IMG/VR virus record: IMGVR_UViG_3300037104_000186
Location: 1-39,838 of that record
DNA length: 39,838 bases
Strand: one strand, 5' to 3'
Source: a virus
The translations under genes and the position numbers were made by a program. Below the pieces are notes generated by a model, which was not told the DNA's origin, made no database searches, and was given only the letters and a program-made list of their open reading frames with translations. How positions within the stretch are numbered: position 1 is the stretch's first letter; each line of letters opens with the position of its first letter. Of the stretch, positions 1-7,994 are shown piece after piece.

Positions 1-90
1 CGAGCGCGATTGTCGATTGCCAGCGTTGGAAGGACGCAACTTTATTTGCAGGCGCGGTAACTGTTTACGTGCCAATCGCTGCACTCGAAA
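1..90. repeat. Terminal direct repeat, left copy
   Basis: These 90 bases are identical to the last 90 bases of the window (39749-39838). The reading frame of the gene entering from the right end continues without a break through the repeat into base 296. The simplest reading is a circular assembly (circular or circularly permuted phage genome) with an overlap left untrimmed. A genuine short terminal repeat on the virion DNA is less likely because it would cut a gene in the middle. Confidence 0.95.
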
Positions 91-296
91 AGGTGTGCGT
101 CGCCGCACGCGCAGCACAGGGGATGGCGGAGGAACTCGCGCGGGTGAAGGGTGAGCGGGACAAGCTGGCAGGCGCCATGCGGTTCATTCTGGCGTTCTAC
201 GAACCGGGGCAGACGTACCTAGACACTGAAGCTTGGAAAGTAGCGGAGGCCGGTGCTCGCGCTGCTCTCGCCGCACTCTCGAAGGAGCAAACGTGA
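1..296 (+). CDS. 3' part of junction-spanning hypothetical protein
   Basis: This is the C-terminal part of the gene that starts at 39181. Joined across the circle (39181-39748 plus 1-296) it encodes 287 residues. The part here is helical and charged, with a coiled-coil-like stretch around MAEELARVKGERDKLAGAM, and ends in an alanine-rich helix and KEQT. The frame is open from base 3 with no stop before 294-296, so the GTG at 69 is not a real start. The stop overlaps the next gene as GTGA. The N-terminal part is described at 39181. The function is not recognised. Confidence 0.85.
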   Translation, partial: SAIVDCQRWKDATLFAGAVTVYVPIAALEKVCVAARAAQGMAEELARVKGERDKLAGAMRFILAFYEPGQTYLDTEAWKVAEAGARAALAALSKEQT

Positions 297-499
297 ACGC
301 ACCGGAGATTCGCCGGGCTGCGGAAGTGCTGCGTAGGTACGCGGACGATATAGAGAGAGCCAACGAGGTCGGCGGCGTGCTGTGGCAGCCACCCAATGAC
401 GCCATCATGCTGATGGACAAACGCGATCACGCAGAAATGATCGACCTCGCCGGCAAGCTGGAAAAACTGGCACGCAAACGAACCAATGCGAAAACTTAA
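293..499 (+). CDS. Small hypothetical protein
   Basis: A 68-residue protein starting at a GTG that overlaps the stop of the preceding gene (GTGA, 293-296). It opens NAPEIRRAAEVLRRYADD and continues as a charged, mostly helical protein with a central PNDAIMLMDKRDHAEMIDLAGKLEKL segment. No signal peptide, membrane segment or cysteine motif is visible. It is the kind of small accessory gene found in rows in phage early arms. The GTG is preferred over a start further upstream because that would lie deep inside the previous gene. The function is not recognised. Confidence 0.7.
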   Translation: MNAPEIRRAAEVLRRYADDIERANEVGGVLWQPPNDAIMLMDKRDHAEMIDLAGKLEKLARKRTNAKT

Positions 500-556
500 T
501 ACCGTCGAGCCACCCGCGCAGATCAGCGGTGTGCCGATGTCACCCAAAGGATAGAC

Positions 557-1873
557 ATGACCAGTATTGTGCTAACGCCTGACCAGGTCGCGCAAGTCAT
601 CGCGCAGAATCCGGTTGTTGTCCCGCCCCCTGTTGTCGTGCCGCCTCCTGTCGTGGTGCCGCCCGTTGTAGTGCCGCCAGCAAGCGCCCTTGTCGTGCAT
701 ACCGCTCCCAACGTTGCCAGCACCGTCTACCGCGACGAGTCGGTGCGCATGCATTGGCTGAAAGCCGGTGGCGATTGGGTCGATGCGACCGGGGTTGTGA
801 ACGGACCCGCGCCGACGTTGCAGGCGAGCGGCAAAGTAGCGACGATCGATATTTCGCGCTTCCCCTGCGAAATCATGATCCAGAATGCAAACTGGATTAC
901 CGCTGTTTCGATTGACGGCAAAGACCCGAGCGCGTTCTTTACCGATCCCACCAGCAACAAATGCTTCCTGTTGCCGAGCACGAACCCACACCACGCAAGC
1001 CAGCCTGTCATCGTGCCGAACGTCGGTGGTAAGTCGATGACGGTTACCAGCAGCGGGCAAGCGTTCCGCGTCGATGCCTTGTACCTGCCGCCGGTGCCGG
1101 CTTATTCGGTAATGGGTGCGCGTACTGAGCCTGACATCCGTAGCGTGGATTGTTCGAGCCTCGCGGGGATGCTTTCCGGCACGCCCACGCCGGTTCCCGA
1201 CAACGGCAACGCCGTGCCCGGAACATCGGAGTTCGGCGTGTTCAACGGCATGAACTACCTGCGGTGCGGAGACACTGCGGCGGGCGATGGCCGCATCGTC
1301 AACATTCACTATGGATTTGGTAAGACGCTTGATGAGGTCTATGCGGGCTACGCGCTCTACATCGAGGATGACGTATGGCCCGCGCTTAATGATCTTGGCG
1401 TCAAGCTGTCGGGATTCAGCATTGCGAAAGTGCCTTACACGCCTAACACGTCGGGTGCGTGGTTTGTCGGTGAGCAATCGGGGATTTACTACGGTGCACG
1501 CAATCCGCTCAATCGCAACATATTCGGACTTGATCCATATATCCGCGATGCCGACACCGGCTCCGGTGCGATAACTGATGCACCTAACGCTTATGCCGTG
1601 CTGACATCGGGGCGCTGGTACTGGATGGAAATGTATCTAAAGATGAACACGGTCGGGCAGAAGAACGGCATCGCGCGCCACTGGATAAATGGCAACTTGG
1701 TGTTTGAGCAATTGGCGCGCAACTGGCGCACGGACCCCGCCGTGGGTGCGGTCGAGTTTGATCTACAGATTTACCACGGCGGTGTCGCCCACTGGATTGG
1801 CCCAGCTCACTATCGTATCGGCGCTATCGGAGTTTCGTCGAAGCCCATCGGCGCACCTGCTGCATTTAGGTAA
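557..1873 (+). CDS. Polysaccharide lyase-like (jelly-roll) protein with PV-rich linker
   Basis: A 438-residue protein with ATG at 557 and an AAAGGA ribosome site just upstream. Residues 1-19 form a short helix-like start. Residues about 20-42 are a repetitive Val-Pro tract (VVVPPPVVVPPPVVVPP) that looks like a stiff linker. The rest reads as one large beta-rich domain. Its C-terminal half (RWYWMEMYLKMNT, then a W-I-N-G-N element, then DLQIYHGG) resembles the concanavalin-A-like jelly roll of PL14-type alginate and polysaccharide lyases. From family knowledge it could cleave capsular or slime polysaccharide, but I cannot identify catalytic residues with certainty. There is no signal peptide. 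It lies in the rightward arm, away from the tail genes on the other strand. It could instead be a non-catalytic sugar-binding protein. Confidence 0.65.
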   Translation: MTSIVLTPDQVAQVIAQNPVVVPPPVVVPPPVVVPPVVVPPASALVVHTAPNVASTVYRDESVRMHWLKAGGDWVDATGVVNGPAPTLQASGKVATIDISRFPCEIMIQNANWITAVSIDGKDPSAFFTDPTSNKCFLLPSTNPHHASQPVIVPNVGGKSMTVTSSGQAFRVDALYLPPVPAYSVMGARTEPDIRSVDCSSLAGMLSGTPTPVPDNGNAVPGTSEFGVFNGMNYLRCGDTAAGDGRIVNIHYGFGKTLDEVYAGYALYIEDDVWPALNDLGVKLSGFSIAKVPYTPNTSGAWFVGEQSGIYYGARNPLNRNIFGLDPYIRDADTGSGAITDAPNAYAVLTSGRWYWMEMYLKMNTVGQKNGIARHWINGNLVFEQLARNWRTDPAVGAVEFDLQIYHGGVAHWIGPAHYRIGAIGVSSKPIGAPAAFR

Positions 1874-1936
1874 CCAAGGATACCCAGAACTCAGCCCCGA
1901 GCAGGTCGACCCGGCGTTCCTGCCACTGCTGGCGGT

Positions 1937-2182
1937 ATGAATCTACCGATTCTCCAAGTAACGTTGAACGACGGCGATCAGCCGGATTATCTGCTACGCG
2001 TGTCGCCGCTCGACACGAAAGCGTACGGCATCCTGCTGGCGACGCTCGCGCGACAGGTCGGCGCGATGATGCAGTTGGAGGGTGGGCATCCGCAGCAGAA
2101 GGTCATCGATGAAATCGTCGCATTCTTCAATGCTGAAATCGCGCAAAGCGTCGCCGATGTCGATATTCATAGGCTGAATTGA
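1937..2182 (+). CDS. DUF5076-like small protein
   Basis: An 81-residue protein (MNLPILQVTLNDG...) with ATG at 1937. The middle (AYGILLATLARQVGAMM) followed by a helical IDEIVAFFNAEI segment resembles the DUF5076 family, for which no function is known to me. The start overlaps, as ATGA, a TGA that closes a different, coding-looking frame without its own start codon (about 1863-1940; see findings). It is joined to the next gene by TGATG (2180-2184). The family match is from memory of the pattern and is only moderately sure. Confidence 0.6.
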   Translation: MNLPILQVTLNDGDQPDYLLRVSPLDTKAYGILLATLARQVGAMMQLEGGHPQQKVIDEIVAFFNAEIAQSVADVDIHRLN

Positions 2183-3093
2183 TGCAAACATTCCGCACCG
2201 ACAATATCGAAGGCGCGATCATGGAATTGTCGCGTCATCACTACCGGACGCTGGTGCGCTGCGATTGCCGACTGCACAAGCCCATCCGCGTGCGCGCGAA
2301 GCTGATCGGTGCGGCGAACGCCTACATCGTCAAGTGGAACACCGGCGACTCGCAGATTGACCTCTGGCATCGGCTGGGCGGCGTGTTGCTCGACTACGTT
2401 CCGCCGAATCTGATGGACTTGCGGCCGCTGCACGAGGCGCAGGTGATCGTCGAATGCCCGATGTCTGTCACGCGCATCCTGACGGCGATCAAGCGAACCG
2501 AAGCCGTCGCGGTCGTCTATAAACCGCCGACGTGGGCGGGACATCGGGAACTGGCGCTCGACCGCTATCCGACCGTCGAAAAGTGTCAGGCGTTCTGGTC
2601 AATGGTGCAGGACATGGGCCCGCGGCTTTCCGACGATGCGGCGCGCAACGCGCTATCGCTGCGCACCGACCAATTCAACCGGATACGGCGCACGGTGTTT
2701 GATACCACCTGTTACGACAGCGTCGCCAAGGTGCGCCTGCGCGTGCCGCCAGCGCCGGGCATCCTGCTCGACGTCTATGCCGCGATCGGCAGGTTGCCAG
2801 AAGAGGACGGCGTGCATCTGATCGAGGATGGCGCGCTACAGGTGACGGCTAAGTTCTGGAAAGCGCAGTTGCGCATCCTGCGAAAGCGCGGGCACGTCCT
2901 GCTGACGGACACGCTGACGACCTACCGGGTGCCGGCCAAGCTGCCGAACTGGCCGCGCATCGCCAAGGCGTGTGCGGCGGCGCAGCATGATATCGACCGA
3001 CTGATCGACTACGTCGAGGCTATACCCGCGATCCCTCTATCGGCGGATGTTCCGGCTGCTCGAATTCAATCACGCGTTCCCGCACTGACTTGA
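2182..3093 (+). CDS. Hypothetical protein, last gene of the rightward arm
   Basis: A 303-residue protein starting at ATG 2182, which overlaps the upstream stop (TGATG). The TTG three bases earlier is less likely. The N-terminal third (to about residue 110) is mixed alpha/beta with a cysteine-bearing RCDCRLHKPIRVRAK segment. The rest is largely helical with a possible beta-wing near VLLTDTLTTYRVPAK, which could be a winged-helix-like DNA-binding fold, but this is only an impression. The 3' end runs 74 bp into the oppositely oriented gene at 3020-3538, so the two transcription units converge here with overlapping coding sequence. The function is not recognised. Confidence 0.65.
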   Translation: MQTFRTDNIEGAIMELSRHHYRTLVRCDCRLHKPIRVRAKLIGAANAYIVKWNTGDSQIDLWHRLGGVLLDYVPPNLMDLRPLHEAQVIVECPMSVTRILTAIKRTEAVAVVYKPPTWAGHRELALDRYPTVEKCQAFWSMVQDMGPRLSDDAARNALSLRTDQFNRIRRTVFDTTCYDSVAKVRLRVPPAPGILLDVYAAIGRLPEEDGVHLIEDGALQVTAKFWKAQLRILRKRGHVLLTDTLTTYRVPAKLPNWPRIAKACAAAQHDIDRLIDYVEAIPAIPLSADVPAARIQSRVPALT

Positions 3094-3538
3094 TGCGCGG
3101 GGCGTGGCGGTGATAGTCCTCGTTGAGTGCGGCAAGCGTCTGCGCAAAGTCGCTGCCGGATGCCACTTCAGGCGAGCCGGCCAAGCGCTGCGCCGCCGCC
3201 AGCTTCACCTGGTTCTGCATCGGGTTCGGCGACACTTCCATCATTGCAAGATCGTGAATCGCGGTCAGCGCATCGGAGCGGTACAGCGTGAGGCGGCGCA
3301 CGACCGACTGCTCGACCTGCTCACGCGACATGCGGTCGTACACTTCGGACGCCTTGACCTCGCGGATGGCGGTGAACACGTTTTGCAGGTGCGCGCTCGA
3401 GCGGATCATGCGGTCGAGCGTATAGGTGCTGACGTGGCCGAGGGCGGACGCTGCGATGAACAGGTCGCCGTGCGAATCCTTGAGCGCCTGCTCGATCAAC
3501 GTTTCGGTCATCGGCGGGCGGACGACGTCGGGGATCAT
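3020..3538 (-). CDS. Possible terminase small subunit-like HTH protein
   Basis: A 172-residue protein (MIPDVVRPPMTETLIEQ...). The start at 3538 overlaps the upstream stop as ATGA, so the longer in-frame extension is rejected. Residues about 10-60 (ALKDSHGDLFIAASALGHV, then DRMIRSSAHLQNVF) look like a helix-turn-helix of the type seen at the N-terminus of phage small terminases. A long helical part follows (MQNQVKLAAAQRLAG), which could oligomerise. A small terminase would bind the packaging site and hand DNA to the large subunit (27542-29569). It is the last gene of the leftward block and far from the large subunit, so the assignment is tentative; it could be another DNA-binding protein. Confidence 0.5.
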   Translation of the reverse strand: MIPDVVRPPMTETLIEQALKDSHGDLFIAASALGHVSTYTLDRMIRSSAHLQNVFTAIREVKASEVYDRMSREQVEQSVVRRLTLYRSDALTAIHDLAMMEVSPNPMQNQVKLAAAQRLAGSPEVASGSDFAQTLAALNEDYHRHAPRIKSVRERVIEFEQPEHPPIEGSRV

Positions 3539-4878
3539 GGTTTGAAGTTGAGCGCGAAGCCGTTTTTCTGCGCGCACTCCAATTGCTTGCCCATGCGGCC
3601 GGCGCCGATGTCGGTGCGATAGAACGGTTTGGTGGGCATCCGCACCTTTTTGACGGCGGTGTAGGCGCTGCGCCGCGCCGCCTTGATGGTGTCGCCGCAG
3701 CCGGTGACCACGGCAACGTAGTCGCCGCAGCTCACGTAATGAGGAATTCTGATAGGCTGATCACCGACCTGTGCGAGGACATCATCGGCCAGCATCGCCT
3801 CACAGAGATGGACATGCTCAAGATCGGTAGCCCCGTATATTGGAATGTCGGAGACTTCCTTGTTCGTCATATGGCCATAGGGGAAGTCGCCGGTAACAAG
3901 CACCACCGAAACGCACGCTACATTTTCCTTTACGTGCAGGGTATCCCTGCCAAGCATGAGGTCGAGCATCCATTGCGCGGGGTCTCCGTCGTGCGTGGCA
4001 ATCTGATTGTGGAACGTCGGCCAACCCGGCCGCATCGTGTATTCAAAAGGGTAGAACCCGCCGTCGTCACTAATCATCCCTGCAATATCGATGAAGCCGA
4101 CATAGTCCAGCTTGCGCAAATGGGCTTCTATTGGTTTAAGAGCCACATCTGCCAGCTTGGATCTTTTCACGTACATGGACAGCGTACCCATCTCCCCTGT
4201 GTTTGGGCCAAGATCACCAACCATGAGCGGTTTGTATTCGAAGTTCTCGTAGAAGTACCGCGACCATCCGGCGGGCCCGAACCAACCACCTACGGCCATC
4301 TCACAGCCGGCGATCTTCTCCTGCAATATGAAACCGTGCTTACGCGCATCACTTCGGTACTTCGCATTCTTTTTCCAACGATCGAGCAGCATGTGCATGA
4401 GACTGGCCGCATCATCAGCGACGAATGACAGCGCCTTGTCGGCGTCGCCGCTGGGCTTGCTGACGAGGAACGTCGGATTTTTCTCGACGAAGCGCGCGGC
4501 ATCATCGTAGTCGCGGAATTCGATGCCGGGGATGATCTTGAGCCCGGCCGCCTTCATGGCCTTCTGGCCGACCGCGCGATCGAGCTCTAGTTCCGCCGCC
4601 TCTTTCGTCGGTCCGAAGATCGGATAGCCCTGCTCGAAATACGGCTGCAGGAAGTCGAGATAGGCGACGTTGTCGGGGAGCCAAATGAGGTCAGCCCAGT
4701 CCATGTAGCGCGGCACCATCTCCCACTTGACGAGCTTCGGCACGATGCCGCGACCGGACATGCGCTGTGTCCCATCCTTGCGCGGTCGGTCCCACCAGAT
4801 GACTTCGTGGCCGGCGAGCTGGCAGCGCATGGCGAAGTCGAGCGCATTGCTCGCCACGTCGAGAATCAGGATCCTCAT
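3535..4878 (-). CDS. PurD-like ATP-grasp ligase
   Basis: A 447-residue protein starting MRILILDVASNALDF. The start at 4878 overlaps the upstream stop (ATGA); the longer open frame above it is a shadow of the neighbour. It has the layout of phosphoribosylamine-glycine ligase: a Rossmann-like N domain (1-80), ATP-grasp core (about 88-310) with IFGPTKEAAELELDRA and DLGPNTGEMGT, and a C domain (about 320-425) with GCGDTIKAARRSAYTAVKKV and FYRTDIG. PurD joins glycine to phosphoribosylamine using ATP. Two sites differ from normal PurD as I know it: the usual VVVKADGLAAGKG loop reads FLVSKPSGDADKA (about 138-149), and the metal-binding EFNxRFGDPE segment reads FEYTMRPGWPT (278-288), keeping Glu279 but not the Asn. 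The substrate may therefore differ. No other purine gene is nearby; it sits among virion genes. Confidence 0.8.
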   Translation of the reverse strand: MRILILDVASNALDFAMRCQLAGHEVIWWDRPRKDGTQRMSGRGIVPKLVKWEMVPRYMDWADLIWLPDNVAYLDFLQPYFEQGYPIFGPTKEAAELELDRAVGQKAMKAAGLKIIPGIEFRDYDDAARFVEKNPTFLVSKPSGDADKALSFVADDAASLMHMLLDRWKKNAKYRSDARKHGFILQEKIAGCEMAVGGWFGPAGWSRYFYENFEYKPLMVGDLGPNTGEMGTLSMYVKRSKLADVALKPIEAHLRKLDYVGFIDIAGMISDDGGFYPFEYTMRPGWPTFHNQIATHDGDPAQWMLDLMLGRDTLHVKENVACVSVVLVTGDFPYGHMTNKEVSDIPIYGATDLEHVHLCEAMLADDVLAQVGDQPIRIPHYVSCGDYVAVVTGCGDTIKAARRSAYTAVKKVRMPTKPFYRTDIGAGRMGKQLECAQKNGFALNFKP

Positions 4879-6215
4879 TGCGGAGGCGGAGCGACGGCCT
4901 GCGCGGTAGTACCGACGCCAGCGATAGGCGGCAGCATCCCGAGAGAGGCGACGGCGGGCGGTGGCGCGGACGCCTTGTTGAGCATGCGCGCGACCAGCGA
5001 CTTGAATAGACCGCTGCGGTCGGCCATATAAGCAGCGAATTTTGACGGACTGGTCGTCAGCCATCCTAGCCCGGCAGGATTTTTGTTAGCTTCCATGAGC
5101 ACGCGACGTTCAACCATCGACAGCCCGTTGATCAGTTTCGACTCTGCGGCGTTGAGCGGGTGCACTTCGGGAACCGCTTTGGCGATTTCCTCTTTGAGCC
5201 CGCGCGCGAGCGTTTTCTGCGCTTCGATGTCGGCGCCTTTCAGTTCCCCGTAGGCTTTGCCGCCGATCGCCTTGTAGGTTCCCTGCTTGAGCATCTGCGC
5301 GTCCTGCACCGATATCTTGTCACCTTTGATGAGCGGATGGGCAAGGAACTCATCCCATGCCTTCTGTATCGAGCGAACGTCATCGAGCGGGGTCACCTGT
5401 TTCTCGAACTTGCTAACCGTCTCCTTGAGGCGTGAGGCGACAGCGTGCTTGTCAATCACGGCCGGCGAGTCTGCGATCGCAGTCGTTATTCGGTCGTTCA
5501 GGTCGCTGATTTTCCCGCGTAGCTTCTCAAGGCCGGTCGTATCGACGTTGATGCCTTCGTCGAGCATCGTATCGATGCCCTTGGCGGCCTTGCCCGATTT
5601 GAGGTCGGCGAGAGTGGGTTTTAGCGCGCTCTGCATCATGCCGCGCGCCCCGGACTTCAGCGCGCCGGATGCCGCCTCGCCGAGCGCCGGTGCCTTGATG
5701 CCGGCGAGCGCCGGCAATTGCTTGAACGCTTCGGCGGTGCCGTGGCCCAGCGCGCTACGGACCTCGCCAGAGCCGGGCGGCGCGACTACGCCGCCCAAGT
5801 AATCGCCAGCCTTGCCGATGCCGCGACCGACATAGCCCAGCGTGTCATCGATTCCCTTGCCGATGCGCCCCTTCGGCTGATAGTCGAGCGCATTCTGAAT
5901 GCCGGCCTTCACATCTTCCGGCGTCGATTTGATGAGTCCCGCAGCGTGCATGGGGATAGCGCCAAGCCCGGCTACATTGCCCAGCGCCGCGCCAGCCATC
6001 TTTCCGGCCATGCTCAACCCCGCCTCCGGCAGTCCGCCGTACATTTCGGACGCGCGCGAGAATGGGGTGTCGGACGGCGGGGGTGGCGTGGCGGCTTTCG
6101 GCGTGACTGGCGCAGCGGGTGCCGCATCCACCGGCTGCGCCGACGAAAGGTCGAATCCGCCGGACGAGCCGCTGTCAGGCTCGACGGGTTTCGCGGATGA
6201 GAGGTCGAAATCCAT
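4875..6215 (-). CDS. Putative internal virion / ejection protein
   Basis: A 446-residue protein. It begins with two copies of a nonapeptide-like element, FDLSSAKPV and FDLSSAQPV (residues 3-11 and 21-29), then a Pro/Ala-rich linker to about residue 50. A glycine/alanine-rich stretch with membrane-like helices (AGLSMAGKMAGAALGNVAGLGAIP) follows, and residues about 200-400 are long charged helices. The C-terminus is again Pro/Ala-rich. This composition and its position after tail and lysis genes fit internal core or DNA-ejection proteins of podoviruses, but I see no family signature. The start overlaps the upstream stop (TAATG at 6217-6213). Confidence 0.6.
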   Translation of the reverse strand: MDFDLSSAKPVEPDSGSSGGFDLSSAQPVDAAPAAPVTPKAATPPPPSDTPFSRASEMYGGLPEAGLSMAGKMAGAALGNVAGLGAIPMHAAGLIKSTPEDVKAGIQNALDYQPKGRIGKGIDDTLGYVGRGIGKAGDYLGGVVAPPGSGEVRSALGHGTAEAFKQLPALAGIKAPALGEAASGALKSGARGMMQSALKPTLADLKSGKAAKGIDTMLDEGINVDTTGLEKLRGKISDLNDRITTAIADSPAVIDKHAVASRLKETVSKFEKQVTPLDDVRSIQKAWDEFLAHPLIKGDKISVQDAQMLKQGTYKAIGGKAYGELKGADIEAQKTLARGLKEEIAKAVPEVHPLNAAESKLINGLSMVERRVLMEANKNPAGLGWLTTSPSKFAAYMADRSGLFKSLVARMLNKASAPPPAVASLGMLPPIAGVGTTAQAVAPPPQ

Positions 6216-7984
6216 TATTGCGCCGCGACGGCCTCGTGCTGCGTGCGATCGGGCGACACGTAGGCCATATTGCCGTGCTTGTCCTTCATGAGTTTCCAGC
6301 CCTTGCCGTTGGTCGACGGTGGCTGCGCGGCGTCGCCCTTGTTGCCCGGCCGTTTGGACATATTCGCCTTCATTTCAGCGACCTCGTCGCGGCCAGCTTT
6401 CACGGCGTTATCGGCTTCCTCGCGCATTACCTTGATCGTGGCGGCCATTTGCGCGGCGGTCTGGTTCTTATTCAGTAGTTCATCGGCGGTCTGCTGCGCG
6501 GCGGCATGGAGCTGTGCGTTCGAGGTGACGCCGGTGACGATGCGCTGGTGCTCGCGCGCCAAGCCACGGAGCGCGGTGTCGAGCGCCGACACGTCGGGAT
6601 CCCCAGCAACCTGCTGGCGGCCTGCCTGAATCCACTTATTGAGCGCCGGTACTCCGCCGGCAGTTCCCTTCGTCATGTACTTTTCGACGAGGTCCGCTTG
6701 TGAGCTCATGTTTTTCACGAACTGGTTGCTGGCAGCGACGAACTTCGTCCGATCGGCGAGCGCCTTGGTCTGAGCCGCCATGCCAGCGCGGTTCGCGACG
6801 CCGGCCTCCGGCGTAAGCCCGGATTCTTCGGCGAGCGCCGGCACGCGGTTTTCAACCTGCAGAATCATCTTTGTGCCACCGCCCCCGCGCGCGAGTCCGG
6901 TTTTCCAAGAGTAATCGCCGGCGAGCGACTGGCGCGCGTAGTAGTCGACCCGCTTCTTATCAGCGTCCGACAGTTTGTCGTATCCGTCTCCGGTCGTCGC
7001 GCTGGCGCCACCGCCGCCTGTTCGGTTGGCACGGATCATCGCCGCCTTTTCCATCGCGCGGTCGTGCGTCGAGCGTTCCTCAATGCCGGCCTCTCCCTGC
7101 TTCAACCGTTGATCGCCCTGATCGACCTTGTGCTGCTCCTGATCCTCGCGCATGAGCTGCTGGCGATACTTGACCACGTCCTCGGCCTGTTTCGTGGCGC
7201 GGGTATAGGCATCGACGGCCGACTTGTTCTGCGCGTCAATCATCGGCCACATCTGCTGCAGCATCAGCGCGCTTTGGTGCGGCGTCATGCCCGGATTGGC
7301 CTTCATGAGTGTCGCCGCCATCTTGAAGGGGTCGATGATCTTCGGCGCCTCGATGCCGCTCGGATTGCCGCTGCCCATGCCGCCCGGAGGCGCGCCAGCG
7401 CCCGGTGCGCCACCCGGCATCGGCGGTGCGCCACCCGGCGCAGGAGCAGCCGGCGGCGGTGCCGCTCCGGCTTGAGGGGGTGGCAGACCGCCCGCAGGTG
7501 ACGGCATACCGGAGGACGGGCCGGGTTGCGCGCTTCCCTGCGGGGGTCCGCCAAGGTGAGGGGGTGCTGCGGGGCTCGATTTCCAGCCCTGTGGCGGCAT
7601 CGGTGCAGCAGCAGGTGCGGGCATACCACCCTGCGGCGCTGGTGCGCCTGGCGGGGCCATTCCTGCGGTCGGCGGAGGCATGCCTCCGGGCGGCCCAGCC
7701 ATCGGCGGCGGTGCCGCGCCGGCCGGAGGCGGCGTCATCGGTTGCGACGACTGGCCGGGCGGCGGCGGTTGCGGCCCATCGGGCTGCGGCGTCTGCAACA
7801 GCGGGAGACTCGTGACGAGTGCCTTTTCGGCGGCCGTCTGGTCCTGCTTGTCCTGCTGCTGCTGCTGGAACGTCAGCGCCTTTTCGGTCATCGACTCCAG
7901 CATCGTCTGCTGTTGTGTCTTCTGGAGATTGCGCGACGAGATGTCGTTCAGCGCGCTGGTATAGCCTCCGGTGTAGTCGGGCAT
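6215..7984 (-). CDS. Putative internal virion protein, Pro/Gly/Met-rich
   Basis: A 589-residue protein with a GGAG ribosome site before ATG 7984. Residues 1-60 are Gln/Thr-rich helix (NLQKTQQQTMLESM and FQQQQQDKQDQ). Residues about 65-215 are low-complexity Pro/Gly/Met/Ala. Residues about 220-589 are charged helices with long coiled-coil-like runs. This matches the look of large internal or ejection proteins in podoviruses and probably works with the neighbour at 4875-6215. The low-complexity part creates long false open frames on the other strand. No enzymatic motif is visible. The exact role is unknown. Confidence 0.6.
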   Translation of the reverse strand: MPDYTGGYTSALNDISSRNLQKTQQQTMLESMTEKALTFQQQQQDKQDQTAAEKALVTSLPLLQTPQPDGPQPPPPGQSSQPMTPPPAGAAPPPMAGPPGGMPPPTAGMAPPGAPAPQGGMPAPAAAPMPPQGWKSSPAAPPHLGGPPQGSAQPGPSSGMPSPAGGLPPPQAGAAPPPAAPAPGGAPPMPGGAPGAGAPPGGMGSGNPSGIEAPKIIDPFKMAATLMKANPGMTPHQSALMLQQMWPMIDAQNKSAVDAYTRATKQAEDVVKYRQQLMREDQEQHKVDQGDQRLKQGEAGIEERSTHDRAMEKAAMIRANRTGGGGASATTGDGYDKLSDADKKRVDYYARQSLAGDYSWKTGLARGGGGTKMILQVENRVPALAEESGLTPEAGVANRAGMAAQTKALADRTKFVAASNQFVKNMSSQADLVEKYMTKGTAGGVPALNKWIQAGRQQVAGDPDVSALDTALRGLAREHQRIVTGVTSNAQLHAAAQQTADELLNKNQTAAQMAATIKVMREEADNAVKAGRDEVAEMKANMSKRPGNKGDAAQPPSTNGKGWKLMKDKHGNMAYVSPDRTQHEAVAAQ

Positions 7985-7994
7985 GGCCGCGCTC

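Noticed and set aside
486-554. 22-codon frame between 486 and 554
   Set aside because: Too short, with no ribosome site of its own and no neighbour coupling beyond chance.
572-1477. Long leftward open frame over the lyase-like gene
   Set aside because: Arg/His-rich composition and perfect overlap with a better gene; a shadow frame.
3104-4428. Rightward open frames over the PurD-like and TerS-like genes
   Set aside because: Composition and lack of coupling show they are shadows of the leftward genes.
4879-5064. N-terminal extension of the PurD-like frame
   Set aside because: It lies inside the neighbouring gene, has shadow composition, and the ATGA start at 4878 opens the correct domain.
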